A stretch of DNA of 64,000 nt from UBA1268 sp965662195 (GTDB taxonomy: Bacteria; Planctomycetota; Planctomycetia; Pirellulales; UBA1268), in contig CBFIHA010000001.1 in the NCBI GenBank assembly GCA_965662195.1, positions 1-64,000 on the forward strand, in the 5' to 3' direction. The notes beneath the pieces are model-generated. The model worked only from the letters and a program-made list of their open reading frames with translations, was not told the origin of the DNA and did not search any database. Shown one piece after another: positions 56,013-63,571 of this stretch (position 1 is the stretch's first letter; the number at the start of each line of letters is the position of its first letter). Made by a program: the position numbers and the translations under genes.

Positions 56013-56696
56013 ATGCTTGATGCGCTTGTGATTGCCGCCCATCCCGACGATGCCGAACTGGGCATGGGAGGCACGATTGTCCGCCTGCTTGAGGAGGGGC
56101 TGCGGGTCGGCATTCTCGACCTCACCGATGGCGAGCCGACCCCGCGGGGCACGCCCGAGACCCGCGCGGCGGAAACCGCCGCGGCGACGGCGGTGCTGGG
56201 CGTCGCCTGGCGGGAAAACCTCGGCCTGCCCAATCGCCACCTGCGGGCAACCCTCGCCGCCCGGGCGGCGGTCGCGGGGGTCATCCGCCGCACCCGTCCC
56301 CGCCGGCTGTTCACCCATTACTGGGTCGATGCCCATCCTGATCATCTCGCCGCCTGCCGGCTGGTGGAGGCGGCCCGGTTCTGGGCCAAGCTGACGAAGA
56401 CCGACCTGCCCGATGAACCCTGGCACCCGGAACGGATTTATCACTTCTGGAGCGTTCATCTGAAGACCCTCCCCCGGCCGGCTTTCGTGGTCGATACATC
56501 GGCGACAGCCGACCGGAAACGCGATGCAATCGCCTGCTATCAGAGCCAGTTCCCCGAGTCGGCCCCCCACCCCACCGTCCCGGAACGGGTGGCGGCAGCG
56601 GACGCCTGGTGGGGCAGCATGATCGGCACAACCGCGGGAGAACCCTTCGCCTGCCGGGAACCGATCGGACTCAGCGGGTTTGGAAACCTGCGTTGA
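56013..56696 (+). CDS. bshB1: PIG-L family deacetylase, BshB1-like
   Basis: The 227-residue protein has the zinc motif AHPDDAE (residues 9-15) and HPDH in WVDAHPDHLAACR, with LDLTDGEPTPRGTPETRAAE typical of BshB1, the GlcNAc-malate deacetylase of bacillithiol synthesis. The C-terminal YQSQFPE, and GEPFACREPIGL, also match BshB1. No bshA or bshC is nearby, so a role in bacillithiol is inferred from family only; some PIG-L proteins act on other GlcNAc conjugates. GAGG precedes the ATG. It is divergent from the M32 gene. Confidence 0.8.
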   Translation: MLDALVIAAHPDDAELGMGGTIVRLLEEGLRVGILDLTDGEPTPRGTPETRAAETAAATAVLGVAWRENLGLPNRHLRATLAARAAVAGVIRRTRPRRLFTHYWVDAHPDHLAACRLVEAARFWAKLTKTDLPDEPWHPERIYHFWSVHLKTLPRPAFVVDTSATADRKRDAIACYQSQFPESAPHPTVPERVAAADAWWGSMIGTTAGEPFACREPIGLSGFGNLR

Positions 56697-56852
56697 GTTT
56701 CCCGACGGGAACGTTCCGGGCAGCAGGCCGAACCGGAGTGGCGGGCGGCGGCTGGAGCGGTCGATAGCCTGAAGCGTCGGGTTGGCATCAGCTCATGATT
56801 CGCTGAAGCAGACCGCAGCGAACGTCCGTCGCCGCCGGAAGGAAACAGACTC

Positions 56853-57086
56853 ATGGCCTCTCGGGATATCAACGTCGTCGCACTGGTCAAGGGTGGCGAG
56901 CGGTACGTTTTTCTCTACGACGATGACAGCCGAGCGGAAACGCTCAAGACACTCGGCCGCTACGCGGCCAACCCGGAGCTGAGCTTCTCCTGGTACGACG
57001 CCTCGGTGTTGGGACAGAAAATCCGGCAGAGCACGCCCCGCTCCCGCCGCGAGGGTATCGCGCCGCGGGTCAATCGCCGCAGCTGA
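56853..57086 (+). CDS. small conserved-looking protein of unknown function
   Basis: The 77-residue protein reads MASRDINVVALVKGGERYVFLYDDDSR, then a helical ETLKTLGRYAANPELSFSWYDASVLGQKIRQ and a basic tail. No family with a known function is recognised; I believe similar short proteins occur in other planctomycetes, but cannot verify it here. It has a good GGAAGG ribosome site and normal codon use. It lies 88 bp upstream of the XerC-like gene on the same strand, and 156 bp after bshB1; that gap shows nothing notable. Confidence 0.65.
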   Translation: MASRDINVVALVKGGERYVFLYDDDSRAETLKTLGRYAANPELSFSWYDASVLGQKIRQSTPRSRREGIAPRVNRRS

Positions 57087-57174
57087 AAGCCTGCAGAACA
57101 GGCCCGCCGGAGGGTGTGATGGCCGGCAGCCCTGCGGTGTGTCCAAGTGCTGCTCAAGCGGAAAAAAATCGTCG

Positions 57175-58098
57175 ATGGTTGACCACGCCGCCGCTGACGA
57201 GTTTCACCAGCAACTGAGCCGATTTCTTCGCTATCTTGCAGCTGAGCGGGGTGGGTCGGCCCACACAATCAAGGGCTATCGGGAAGATCTCCTCCAGCTG
57301 ATCGACTATCTGCAGGAGGCCGGCTGCCAACGACCGGCCGAAGCGACCACGACGATGCTGCGACGGTACGCCGCCGGGCTGCATGCCGCCGGCTACGCAG
57401 CCAGCACCATCGCCCGCAAATTGGCCAGCATCCGTGGTTTCTACCGGTTCGGGCACCGTGAGGGCTGGGTCTCAAGCAATCCGGCGACGCCGCTCCGCAG
57501 CCCCAAGCGCGGACAGCGACTGCCGAAATTTCTCACCACCGATGAAATCGGCCGATTGCTCGACGCCCCGCCGGCCGGTACCGACGCCGGCCTTCGGGAC
57601 AGGGGCATCCTCGAACTCTTTTATTCGGCTGGGCTGCGAGTGGCTGAATTGGCGGCAGCGAGCGATCCCGACCTCGACCTTGATGCCGGCACGATCCGCG
57701 TCCGTGGCAAAGGCCGCCGCGAGCGGCTCGGCATCGTCGGGTCGCACGCACGGCGGGCGCTGAGCCGCTGGCTGGCTGTCCGGCGGCGGTTCGCGCAGCC
57801 ACGGCGGCCAGAACCGGTGCAGCCGCTGTTCACCAATCGCTTCGGTGGACGGCTTTCCGTTCGGAGCATTGGCCGATTATTGGAAAAGCATCTGGCGGCG
57901 GCCGGGCTGGTTGGCAGGGCCAGCCCCCACACCCTGCGGCACAGTTTTGCCACCCATCTCCTCGACGCCGGCGCCGACATTCGCAGCGTCCAGGAATTAC
58001 TCGGGCACAAAACCCTCGTGACCACACAGATCTACACGCATGTGACCACCAGCCGCCTGCTCGATGCCTTTGAGAAGGCCCATCCACGGGCCCACTAG
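57175..58098 (+). CDS. xerC: XerC/XerD-type tyrosine recombinase
   Basis: The 307-residue protein has an N-terminal SAM-like domain (FLRYLAAERGGSAHTIKGYREDLLQLIDYL) and a catalytic domain with Arg in SAGLRVAELAAA, HTLRHSFATHLLDAG, and LGHKTLVTTQIYTHV with the Tyr nucleophile. Length and motifs match XerC/XerD, which resolve chromosome dimers at dif. ATG 57175 is favoured over an in-frame GTG at 57139, which would add 12 unconserved residues. No dif site is recognisable in the window. A separate integrase lies in the mobile element and is clearly different. Confidence 0.88.
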   Translation: MVDHAAADEFHQQLSRFLRYLAAERGGSAHTIKGYREDLLQLIDYLQEAGCQRPAEATTTMLRRYAAGLHAAGYAASTIARKLASIRGFYRFGHREGWVSSNPATPLRSPKRGQRLPKFLTTDEIGRLLDAPPAGTDAGLRDRGILELFYSAGLRVAELAAASDPDLDLDAGTIRVRGKGRRERLGIVGSHARRALSRWLAVRRRFAQPRRPEPVQPLFTNRFGGRLSVRSIGRLLEKHLAAAGLVGRASPHTLRHSFATHLLDAGADIRSVQELLGHKTLVTTQIYTHVTTSRLLDAFEKAHPRAH

Positions 58099-58123
58099 GT
58101 TCTGTCTGCAAAGGCTGCTGTTG

Positions 58124-58137
58124 GCCCGAGAGCGGGC
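58124..58137 (+). terminator. possible terminator hairpin after xerC
   Basis: GCCCG-AGAG-CGGGC forms a 5-bp hairpin 26 bp after the xerC stop, extended by G-T pairs and followed by TGCTTTGG. The remaining gap to 58379 has no feature I can support. Confidence 0.35.
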
Positions 58138-58379
58138 TGCTTTGGTCTCTGGCACGGACGGCGAAGCAGCCAGATTTGCGGATCTGGCGATGGAGCCGGA
58201 CGTAATCGGAGGGCAAACGAGCCGCCCAAAGCCAGGTAGTGGGTTTTCAGACAGGGCCCAGTTGTCCGAGAAAGCCCGGGCCGCGAGCCTGGGGATACGT
58301 GAGAGGCGTCTGACACCGATTGGGTACCGCATGCTCTGTTCCGAACAGTTCTGCCCTCTCCAGCGTTTCTCGCAACCTG

Positions 58380-59030
58380 CTACACCACCCCGCGACGAAC
58401 CGCCCAGACGGCCGCCTGGGTCCGGTCGCTGACGGCGAGTTTCCGGAGGATGTTCTGCACATGCTCCTTGACTGTCTCGACACTGATCGTGAGCGACTGG
58501 GCGATTTCCTTGTTCGAAAGCCCCAGCGCCATGTGCCGCAGCACCTGCATCTCCCGCTGGGTCAGCGGGATATCGGGATCGGGAGTTGCCACCCGATTGG
58601 CCATGGTCGTGGCAACCCGGCGAAGTTCGCCCGCCCGCATCGGCAGTTGACCCGACGCGGCACCGGTAATCGATTCGAGGAGTTCACCCCGGGTGCAACC
58701 CTTGAGCATGTAGTCATGGGCCCCACCCGCCACGGCCCGGGCAACGTAGGTCGGGTTATCGAAGGTCGAAAGCATCACGCAGCGGACATGCGGCATGTCG
58801 ACACGAATCTTCTCCAGCGCCGTCAGACCGTCCATGCCGGGATGCATCCGAATGTCAAGCAGCACGACATCGGGCTTGTGCTTCCGCGTCATCTTGACCG
58901 CTTCTTCGCCGCTGGTGGCCTCTCCCACGATTTTGACATCACTGCCTTCGAGCAGTGTCGCCAACCCCTTCCGCACCACTTCGTGGTCGTCAGCGATCAC
59001 CACCCGCACAGCTTCGTTTGCCTTTGCCAT
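58380..59030 (-). CDS. NarL/LuxR-type response regulator
   Basis: The 216-residue protein has an N-terminal receiver domain (VRVVIADDHEVVRKGLATLLEGSDVKIVGEA, phosphoacceptor Asp in DVVLLDIRMHPGMDG, Lys in DYMLKGCTRGEL) and a C-terminal LuxR HTH (LTQREMQVLRHMALGLSNKEIAQSLTISVETVKEHVQNILRKL). It is a typical two-component transcription regulator. ATG 59030 opens directly at the receiver; a longer frame to 59084 is rejected. No histidine kinase is adjacent. Its target is unknown. Confidence 0.9.
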   Translation of the reverse strand: MAKANEAVRVVIADDHEVVRKGLATLLEGSDVKIVGEATSGEEAVKMTRKHKPDVVLLDIRMHPGMDGLTALEKIRVDMPHVRCVMLSTFDNPTYVARAVAGGAHDYMLKGCTRGELLESITGAASGQLPMRAGELRRVATTMANRVATPDPDIPLTQREMQVLRHMALGLSNKEIAQSLTISVETVKEHVQNILRKLAVSDRTQAAVWAVRRGVV

Positions 59031-59229
59031 CAATCCCGATGCTCCTGGAATTTTTCTCGCCGCGTCGCCCAGCCGCCGCATCACCGATCAGACAGGACAT
59101 CCTGGCTGCTCGATGAGGTTTCTATGAGTAATCGTACGCAGATCGGGCACGGTCGAGGTGTCACGCCTTCTGCGACCTCGGTAAAACCGGTGCCTTCTGG
59201 GGGGCGATACCCGACGCTCTGCGGAACTG

Positions 59230-59256
59230 AGTATACGCGGATTCCAATTTTTTGAA
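59230..59256 (-). promoter_or_regulatory. possible promoter for response regulator
   Basis: On the minus strand TTCAAA (59256-59251) and TATACT (59235-59230) are spaced 15 bp in an AT-rich patch about 200 bp ahead of the response-regulator start. The spacing is suboptimal, so the call is weak. The rest of the 59031-59327 gap shows nothing notable. Confidence 0.25.
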
Positions 59257-59327
59257 CTGCTGGGTCGGAAAGAATTGGCGGCGACAGTTGGCACCCGATC
59301 GAGCCGCCACTGGCAGCGGGCCACTGG

Positions 59328-60314
59328 TCAGGGGCCCGCCCCCTCCCGCATCAGTTCCAAGAGGGGTGCCGCCCCTTGCTCCAGCAGACTGCCGGCGACC
59401 TCAACCCCAAGGGCCTCGGCCTCGGCCAGCGACGTCACCCGGCCGGCGGCAGCGGCGGTCACCGACACAACGCCGTCGGCGCGTTCAGCGAGCACGCGGC
59501 CCCCCAGGTGCAATTGACCGTCGGATTCAAATCGGCCCCAGCTACCGATCGGGGCCAGGCAGCCACCGGCGAGACTGGCCAGCAGGGCCCGTTCGGCCAT
59601 CGCCGCAAGGTGGGTGGCGGGATCATCGAGCGGCTTGATCAGCTGCCGCAGCCGTCGGTCGTCCTCCCGCACCTGAATCACCAACGCCCCCTGGGCAACC
59701 GCGGGCCAGAAGTCAGGCGGCTGCAGGACCTCGCTGATGCGGCCGGCATGGCCCAGCCGCTCAAGGCCGGCTGCTGCTAGGACAACCGCGTCCAGGGGGC
59801 CATCCTCCAGCCTTCGCAGCCGGGAATCGACGTTGCCGCGAAGGCCCTCGATCTGCAGATCCGGCCGCAGGGCCCGCAGCTGCACTCGTCGACGGACACT
59901 TGCCGTTCCGACCACAGCCCCCGGGGGGAGTTGACGCAGACCTGCCCCGCTTCGGCTGACGAGTACGTCAAAGGGTGTCGCCCGCGGCGGCACGCAGGCC
60001 AGCGTGAGGCTGGCGGTGGTGGCCGTCGGCAGATCCTTGAGGCTGTGAACCGCCGCGTCGATCCGGCCCTCGAGCAGGCTCCGCTCGAGTTCCCGGACAA
60101 AGACGCCGTCGTCCCCGATGCGGGCAATCGGCAGATCCTGCCGGTTGTCCCCCTTGGTGGAGATGATGACCTCTTCGACGGCATGGCCAAGCCCCCGCAG
60201 CCGCTCGATCAGCTGGCCGGTCTGTGTCCGGGCCAGCTGACTCCCCCGGGTCCCGACCCGGATCGGGGCCGAGCCTTGTGACGATTGGTCGGACGATTGT
60301 TCGGCTGGCTCCAT
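59328..60314 (-). CDS. hemC: hydroxymethylbilane synthase (porphobilinogen deaminase)
   Basis: The 328-residue enzyme condenses four porphobilinogens in tetrapyrrole synthesis. PIRVGTRGSQLARTQTGQL opens the fold; VREL-ERSLLEGRIDAAVHSLKDLP is a signature with the catalytic Asp region; GTASVRRRVQLRALRPDLQIEGLRGNVDSRLRRL binds the substrate chain; LAGGCLAPIGSWG carries the dipyrromethane-linking Cys. ATG 60314 is chosen over a longer frame that overlaps comF. The first 17 residues are a Gln/Ser-rich tail. It lies 46 bp downstream of comF on the same strand. Confidence 0.93.
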   Translation of the reverse strand: MEPAEQSSDQSSQGSAPIRVGTRGSQLARTQTGQLIERLRGLGHAVEEVIISTKGDNRQDLPIARIGDDGVFVRELERSLLEGRIDAAVHSLKDLPTATTASLTLACVPPRATPFDVLVSRSGAGLRQLPPGAVVGTASVRRRVQLRALRPDLQIEGLRGNVDSRLRRLEDGPLDAVVLAAAGLERLGHAGRISEVLQPPDFWPAVAQGALVIQVREDDRRLRQLIKPLDDPATHLAAMAERALLASLAGGCLAPIGSWGRFESDGQLHLGGRVLAERADGVVSVTAAAAGRVTSLAEAEALGVEVAGSLLEQGAAPLLELMREGAGP

Positions 60315-60360
60315 CACATGCCTGTCCGGTGGGACCGCGCCATGCGGCGGCTGGTCGGGA

Positions 60361-61176
60361 TCACGACGAATCGGCGGACCCCTCAGCCCGCGCTCCGACG
60401 GCAGCGTAGACCAGCGGCACGCCGGCCTCCAGCAGCAGCCCTGTGGCCGCAGCCAGAGTCGCCCCGGTGGTGGCAACGTCATCGACCAGCAGCACTGGCC
60501 TTCCCCTCACCCGCCGGTCACGAATCTGGAAGCTGGCCGCAGCATTGGCCGGTCGGGAGGCGGCCGGCAGGCTCCGCTGCAACGGCATGAGTGAAGATCG
60601 GATCAGCGCATGCCGTAGCGGCACACCCAAGTGGTGGGCCAGCTGGCCGGCCATGCCGGCAGCAGCATTGGTCCCCCGCAGCCACCGCCGCCGCCAGTGC
60701 ATCGGAATTGGCACAACAGCGGCAATCCCCCAGGAGCCGATCTCCGGCCGCTGTGCGTAGAGCAGTTGGGCAAGAAGTTCAGCCAGATCTTCACCAGCCG
60801 GATGCTTGGCCCGCAGCACCGCCTCCCGGAGCAACCCGTCGTAGCGGCCCAGCACCGAGATCTCCTGCCACCGCGGCTGCCCATCGCCGAGCCTGGTCGC
60901 AAGCTGGCGACAGCCACCGCAGCCAGCTCCGCCCGCCCCCGGTAGCCCACAGCGGCGGCATCGCCGGCTGTGATCAACGAGATCGAGGCGGCAGCCGGCG
61001 CAGAGCAGGCTTGGCGGCGGACCGGTGGTATCGCTGCCGGACGATTCAGGCACCGGCCTGCTGCAGATGCGACACGTCGCTGGCAGGACCAGTTGCCCCG
61101 CCCCCTTCACGAGGGTGGTCGCCCAGCCCTTGCAGGCCAGCCAGACTGCCGCGGTGGTGGATGGGGACGACGGCAT
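60361..61176 (-). CDS. ComF-family phosphoribosyltransferase
   Basis: The 271-residue protein has an N-terminal zinc finger region with Cys pairs (CRICSRP, CAGCRLDL, CRRCGLPG, CGGC), and a phosphoribosyltransferase domain with PRPP motif VLLVDDVATTGATLAAA. WLRGTNAAAGMAGQLAHHLGVPL is another block typical of ComF. ComF is linked to natural transformation, but the family is also widespread in non-competent bacteria. It precedes hemC on the same strand and is divergent from the LptF/G gene. Confidence 0.88.
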   Translation of the reverse strand: MPSSPSTTAAVWLACKGWATTLVKGAGQLVLPATCRICSRPVPESSGSDTTGPPPSLLCAGCRLDLVDHSRRCRRCGLPGAGGAGCGGCRQLATRLGDGQPRWQEISVLGRYDGLLREAVLRAKHPAGEDLAELLAQLLYAQRPEIGSWGIAAVVPIPMHWRRRWLRGTNAAAGMAGQLAHHLGVPLRHALIRSSLMPLQRSLPAASRPANAAASFQIRDRRVRGRPVLLVDDVATTGATLAAATGLLLEAGVPLVYAAVGARAEGSADSS

Positions 61177-61289
61177 GGCCTGTCGGTCGGTCTGCTGGTG
61201 GTTTGAGTGAACGGAACGGAATTGACGCCGGCAATCAGCCTACCTATCTTCCGCCCCCCACCGCACCCCTCACTGGCCAGCGTGTCTCC

Positions 61290-62420
61290 ATGCTGATCGA
61301 CCGTTACCTGCTCCGTGGCCAACTGCAAGCCTTCTGCATTGTCTTTCTGAGCCTTGCTGGCCTGACGTTCGTGATCGATGCGTTCACGAACCTGGAGGAA
61401 TTTGCGACCCACGCAGAAAAGACCGGAGGGCTGGCACAGGTGTTGGGCCGGTATTACGGCTACCGGCTAATCTCGTTTTTTGATGCCACCAGCCCGATCA
61501 TCTCGCTTGCCAGCGGCATGTTCGCCCTCTCCTGGTTGGAGCGGCACAATGAATTGACTGCCCTGCTCGCAGCCGGTATCACCCGCTGGCGGATCGCCCG
61601 GCCGGCGATCCTGTTTACGGCAGTCGTGAGCCTGATTGCCGTCACCAACCGGGAATTCCTCCTGCCGGCGATCCGGACGGTGATCTCCCGAAATGCTCAG
61701 GACCTCAGCGGCGAGACCAACAAGCCGTTTGAGGCCCGCTACGACCACGAGACCGAAATCCTCTTCCGGGGCCGGACCTTCCAAGAGGCCACCCGCCGGA
61801 TCGAGTCTCCGAGCCTGCTGATGCCCCCGCTACTGGCTGATTACGGGCCGCAGATTGACGCCGTCGAAGCGCTCTGGCGTCCCGGCACCGCCGATCATCC
61901 CGCCGGCTACCTGCTTCGTGGCGTCCAGGCACCATCGGACATTGACAGCCTGCCCACGCTCTCACTTGATGGGATGACGGTGGCCCAGACAGCCGCCTCG
62001 GCCAGTTGGCTCAAGCCCGGGCAGTGTTTCGTCAGCAGTAATGTCACCTTCGAACAGATGATCGGGTCGGCCAACTGGAGCCAGTATTCGTCCACACCGG
62101 AACTGATCCAGGCGATTGCCAACCCCAGCCTCGGCGTTGGCGCCGAGGTACCGCTGCGGGTGCATTCCCGATTCGTAGCGCCCTTTCTCGACATGGCGCT
62201 GGCGTTGCTCGGCATTCCGTTGGTGGTCGGGCCGAGCCGGCGGGGCGTGTTTGTCGCGGTCGGTCTCTGCGTGCTGATGACAGTAGTCTTTTTCCTGACG
62301 ACGCTCGGCTTCCACGCTCTGGCGACCAGCTACCTCCTCAGCCCCTCGCTGGCTGCCTGGGCTCCGCTGTTGCTGTTGGCCCCGCTCGCTGCCTGGCGGG
62401 CACAGCCGATGTGGGAGTGA
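61290..62420 (+). CDS. LptF/LptG-type permease (YjgP/YjgQ)
   Basis: The 376-residue protein has an N-terminal membrane helix pair (LIDRYLLRGQLQAFCIVFLSLAGLTFVIDAFTNLEEF), a helix pair around residues 60-115 with ELTALLAAGITRWRIARPAI, which is the LptB-coupling helix, a large periplasmic domain (about 130-300), and two to three C-terminal helices. This architecture is that of LptF/LptG permeases that move lipopolysaccharide to the outer membrane. With lpxA in this window, it supports an LPS-bearing envelope. A partner LptF/G or LptB is not adjacent. ATG 61290 is used; a long upstream frame overlaps comF and is rejected. Confidence 0.82.
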   Translation: MLIDRYLLRGQLQAFCIVFLSLAGLTFVIDAFTNLEEFATHAEKTGGLAQVLGRYYGYRLISFFDATSPIISLASGMFALSWLERHNELTALLAAGITRWRIARPAILFTAVVSLIAVTNREFLLPAIRTVISRNAQDLSGETNKPFEARYDHETEILFRGRTFQEATRRIESPSLLMPPLLADYGPQIDAVEALWRPGTADHPAGYLLRGVQAPSDIDSLPTLSLDGMTVAQTAASASWLKPGQCFVSSNVTFEQMIGSANWSQYSSTPELIQAIANPSLGVGAEVPLRVHSRFVAPFLDMALALLGIPLVVGPSRRGVFVAVGLCVLMTVVFFLTTLGFHALATSYLLSPSLAAWAPLLLLAPLAAWRAQPMWE

Positions 62421-62638
62421 ATCGGAACCATTGGCGGCCGGAAAAACCGTGTCAACCCCGCCAACCATCCGGCCGGCAGAGTTTTCCCGACCCCGCCGTT
62501 TTCGCCAGGCCTTTTTTCTCGACCCGAACCGCCCTTGCTGCCGATGGTAACGAGGTAGGGAGGAGGTGGGAGCCTGCTCCCCCGGCGACGCAGAATGGTC
62601 GACGCCGGGATGATGCCCGGCGAAGGAGTGCCAGACCA

Positions 62639-63079
62639 ATGCGGATCAACACCACCCGATTCGGACGGATCGATGTCGATGCGGCCGACCTGCTGACCTT
62701 TCCCAGTGGCCTGCCCGGCCTTGAGCATTGTCGCGAGTGGGCCCTGCTCGCTGACGCCGACAACGATGCACTCGGCTGGTTGCAGAGCACTGCCCGCGGG
62801 GATGTGGCGATTGCGGTAGTCAGCCCGCGGCGGTTCGTCCCGCAGTATCAGGTTCGCATCCCGCGGAGTGAACTGACCCCGCTGCGGCTCCATGACATTC
62901 GGCAGGCTCAACTGGTCGTCATTGTCGGCAAGAATGCGACAGGCCTCACCCTTAATCTGAAAGCGCCAATCGTTATCAACCTTGAAGAACGCACAGGCAG
63001 GCAGGTTGTCGCCAGCGGCGACCTGCCAATGGCACATCAACTCGATCCAAATCTGACCGCGCTGAAAAAGAGCGCATAA
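62639..63079 (+). CDS. fliW: flagellar assembly factor FliW
   Basis: The 146-residue protein reads MRINTTRFGRIDVDAADLLTFPSGLPGLEHCREWALL, then YQVRIPRSELTPLRLHDIRQAQLVVIVGKNATGLTLNLKAPIVINLEERTGRQVVA. The FPSGLPGLE and TLNLKAPIVIN motifs are those of FliW, which sequesters CsrA and in turn is bound by flagellin. It is 61 bp upstream of csrA on the same strand, the usual FliW-CsrA order. No flagellar gene is nearby. The 218-bp gap before it contains A/T-rich blocks but no clear feature. Confidence 0.88.
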   Translation: MRINTTRFGRIDVDAADLLTFPSGLPGLEHCREWALLADADNDALGWLQSTARGDVAIAVVSPRRFVPQYQVRIPRSELTPLRLHDIRQAQLVVIVGKNATGLTLNLKAPIVINLEERTGRQVVASGDLPMAHQLDPNLTALKKSA

Positions 63080-63140
63080 TTCGACGACAGCCGACACGGT
63101 GGATCGTCGGCGCTGCAAAGACATCAGGAAGGACCCAGCG

Positions 63141-63410
63141 ATGCTCGTACTCTCCAGACAACGTGATGAAAGCATCATGATCGGCGACACCATCGTCGTG
63201 ACGATCGTCGATATTCGAGGAGACAAAGTGCGGCTGGGCATCAATGCGCCGGCGGAGATCCCCGTACACCGCCAAGAGGTCTACGAGGCGATCCAGCGGG
63301 AGAACCTGCGGGCGGCCAGTCTCGACCCGGAAGAAACCGAGGGCCTTCGCGGGATGACCACCCGCCGTGGCAGCCCCGACCAGGCGCCATCAAAGGGCCG
63401 CCCCCGGTAG
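63141..63410 (+). CDS. csrA: carbon storage regulator CsrA with C-terminal extension
   Basis: The 89-residue protein begins MLVLSRQRDESIMIGD and continues IVVTIVDIRGDKVRLGINAPAEIPVHRQEVYEAIQREN, the complete CsrA RNA-binding fold. The core ends near residue 55; about 34 further residues (ASLDPEETEGLRGMTTRRGSPDQAPSKGRPR) form a charged tail not present in the E. coli protein (61 residues). CsrA binds GGA motifs in mRNA leaders to control translation. The ATG has a strong AGGAAGGA site. Coupling to FliW suggests partner-switching control. Confidence 0.93.
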   Translation: MLVLSRQRDESIMIGDTIVVTIVDIRGDKVRLGINAPAEIPVHRQEVYEAIQRENLRAASLDPEETEGLRGMTTRRGSPDQAPSKGRPR

Positions 63411-63483
63411 CAGGCCGACGAAGCGCTCGGCGGCTGGCCTATCCGCGGTTTGGTGTCCCCAGCCTGCGGGCCGATCGGGGTGT

Positions 63484-63508
63484 CGCCCAGCCCGATTCCG
63501 GCTGGGCG
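63484..63508. terminator. perfect hairpin between convergent genes
   Basis: CGCCCAGCC (63484-63492) and GGCTGGGCG (63500-63508) form a perfect 9-bp stem with a 7-nt loop, between the convergent csrA and thioredoxin-fold genes. No T-run follows on either strand. Confidence 0.5.
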
Positions 63509-63571
63509 GAAATTACAAATGGTGTGTTCCGTGGACGTCCGATAGCTGGCTTACTGGACGGCAATCTCCCG

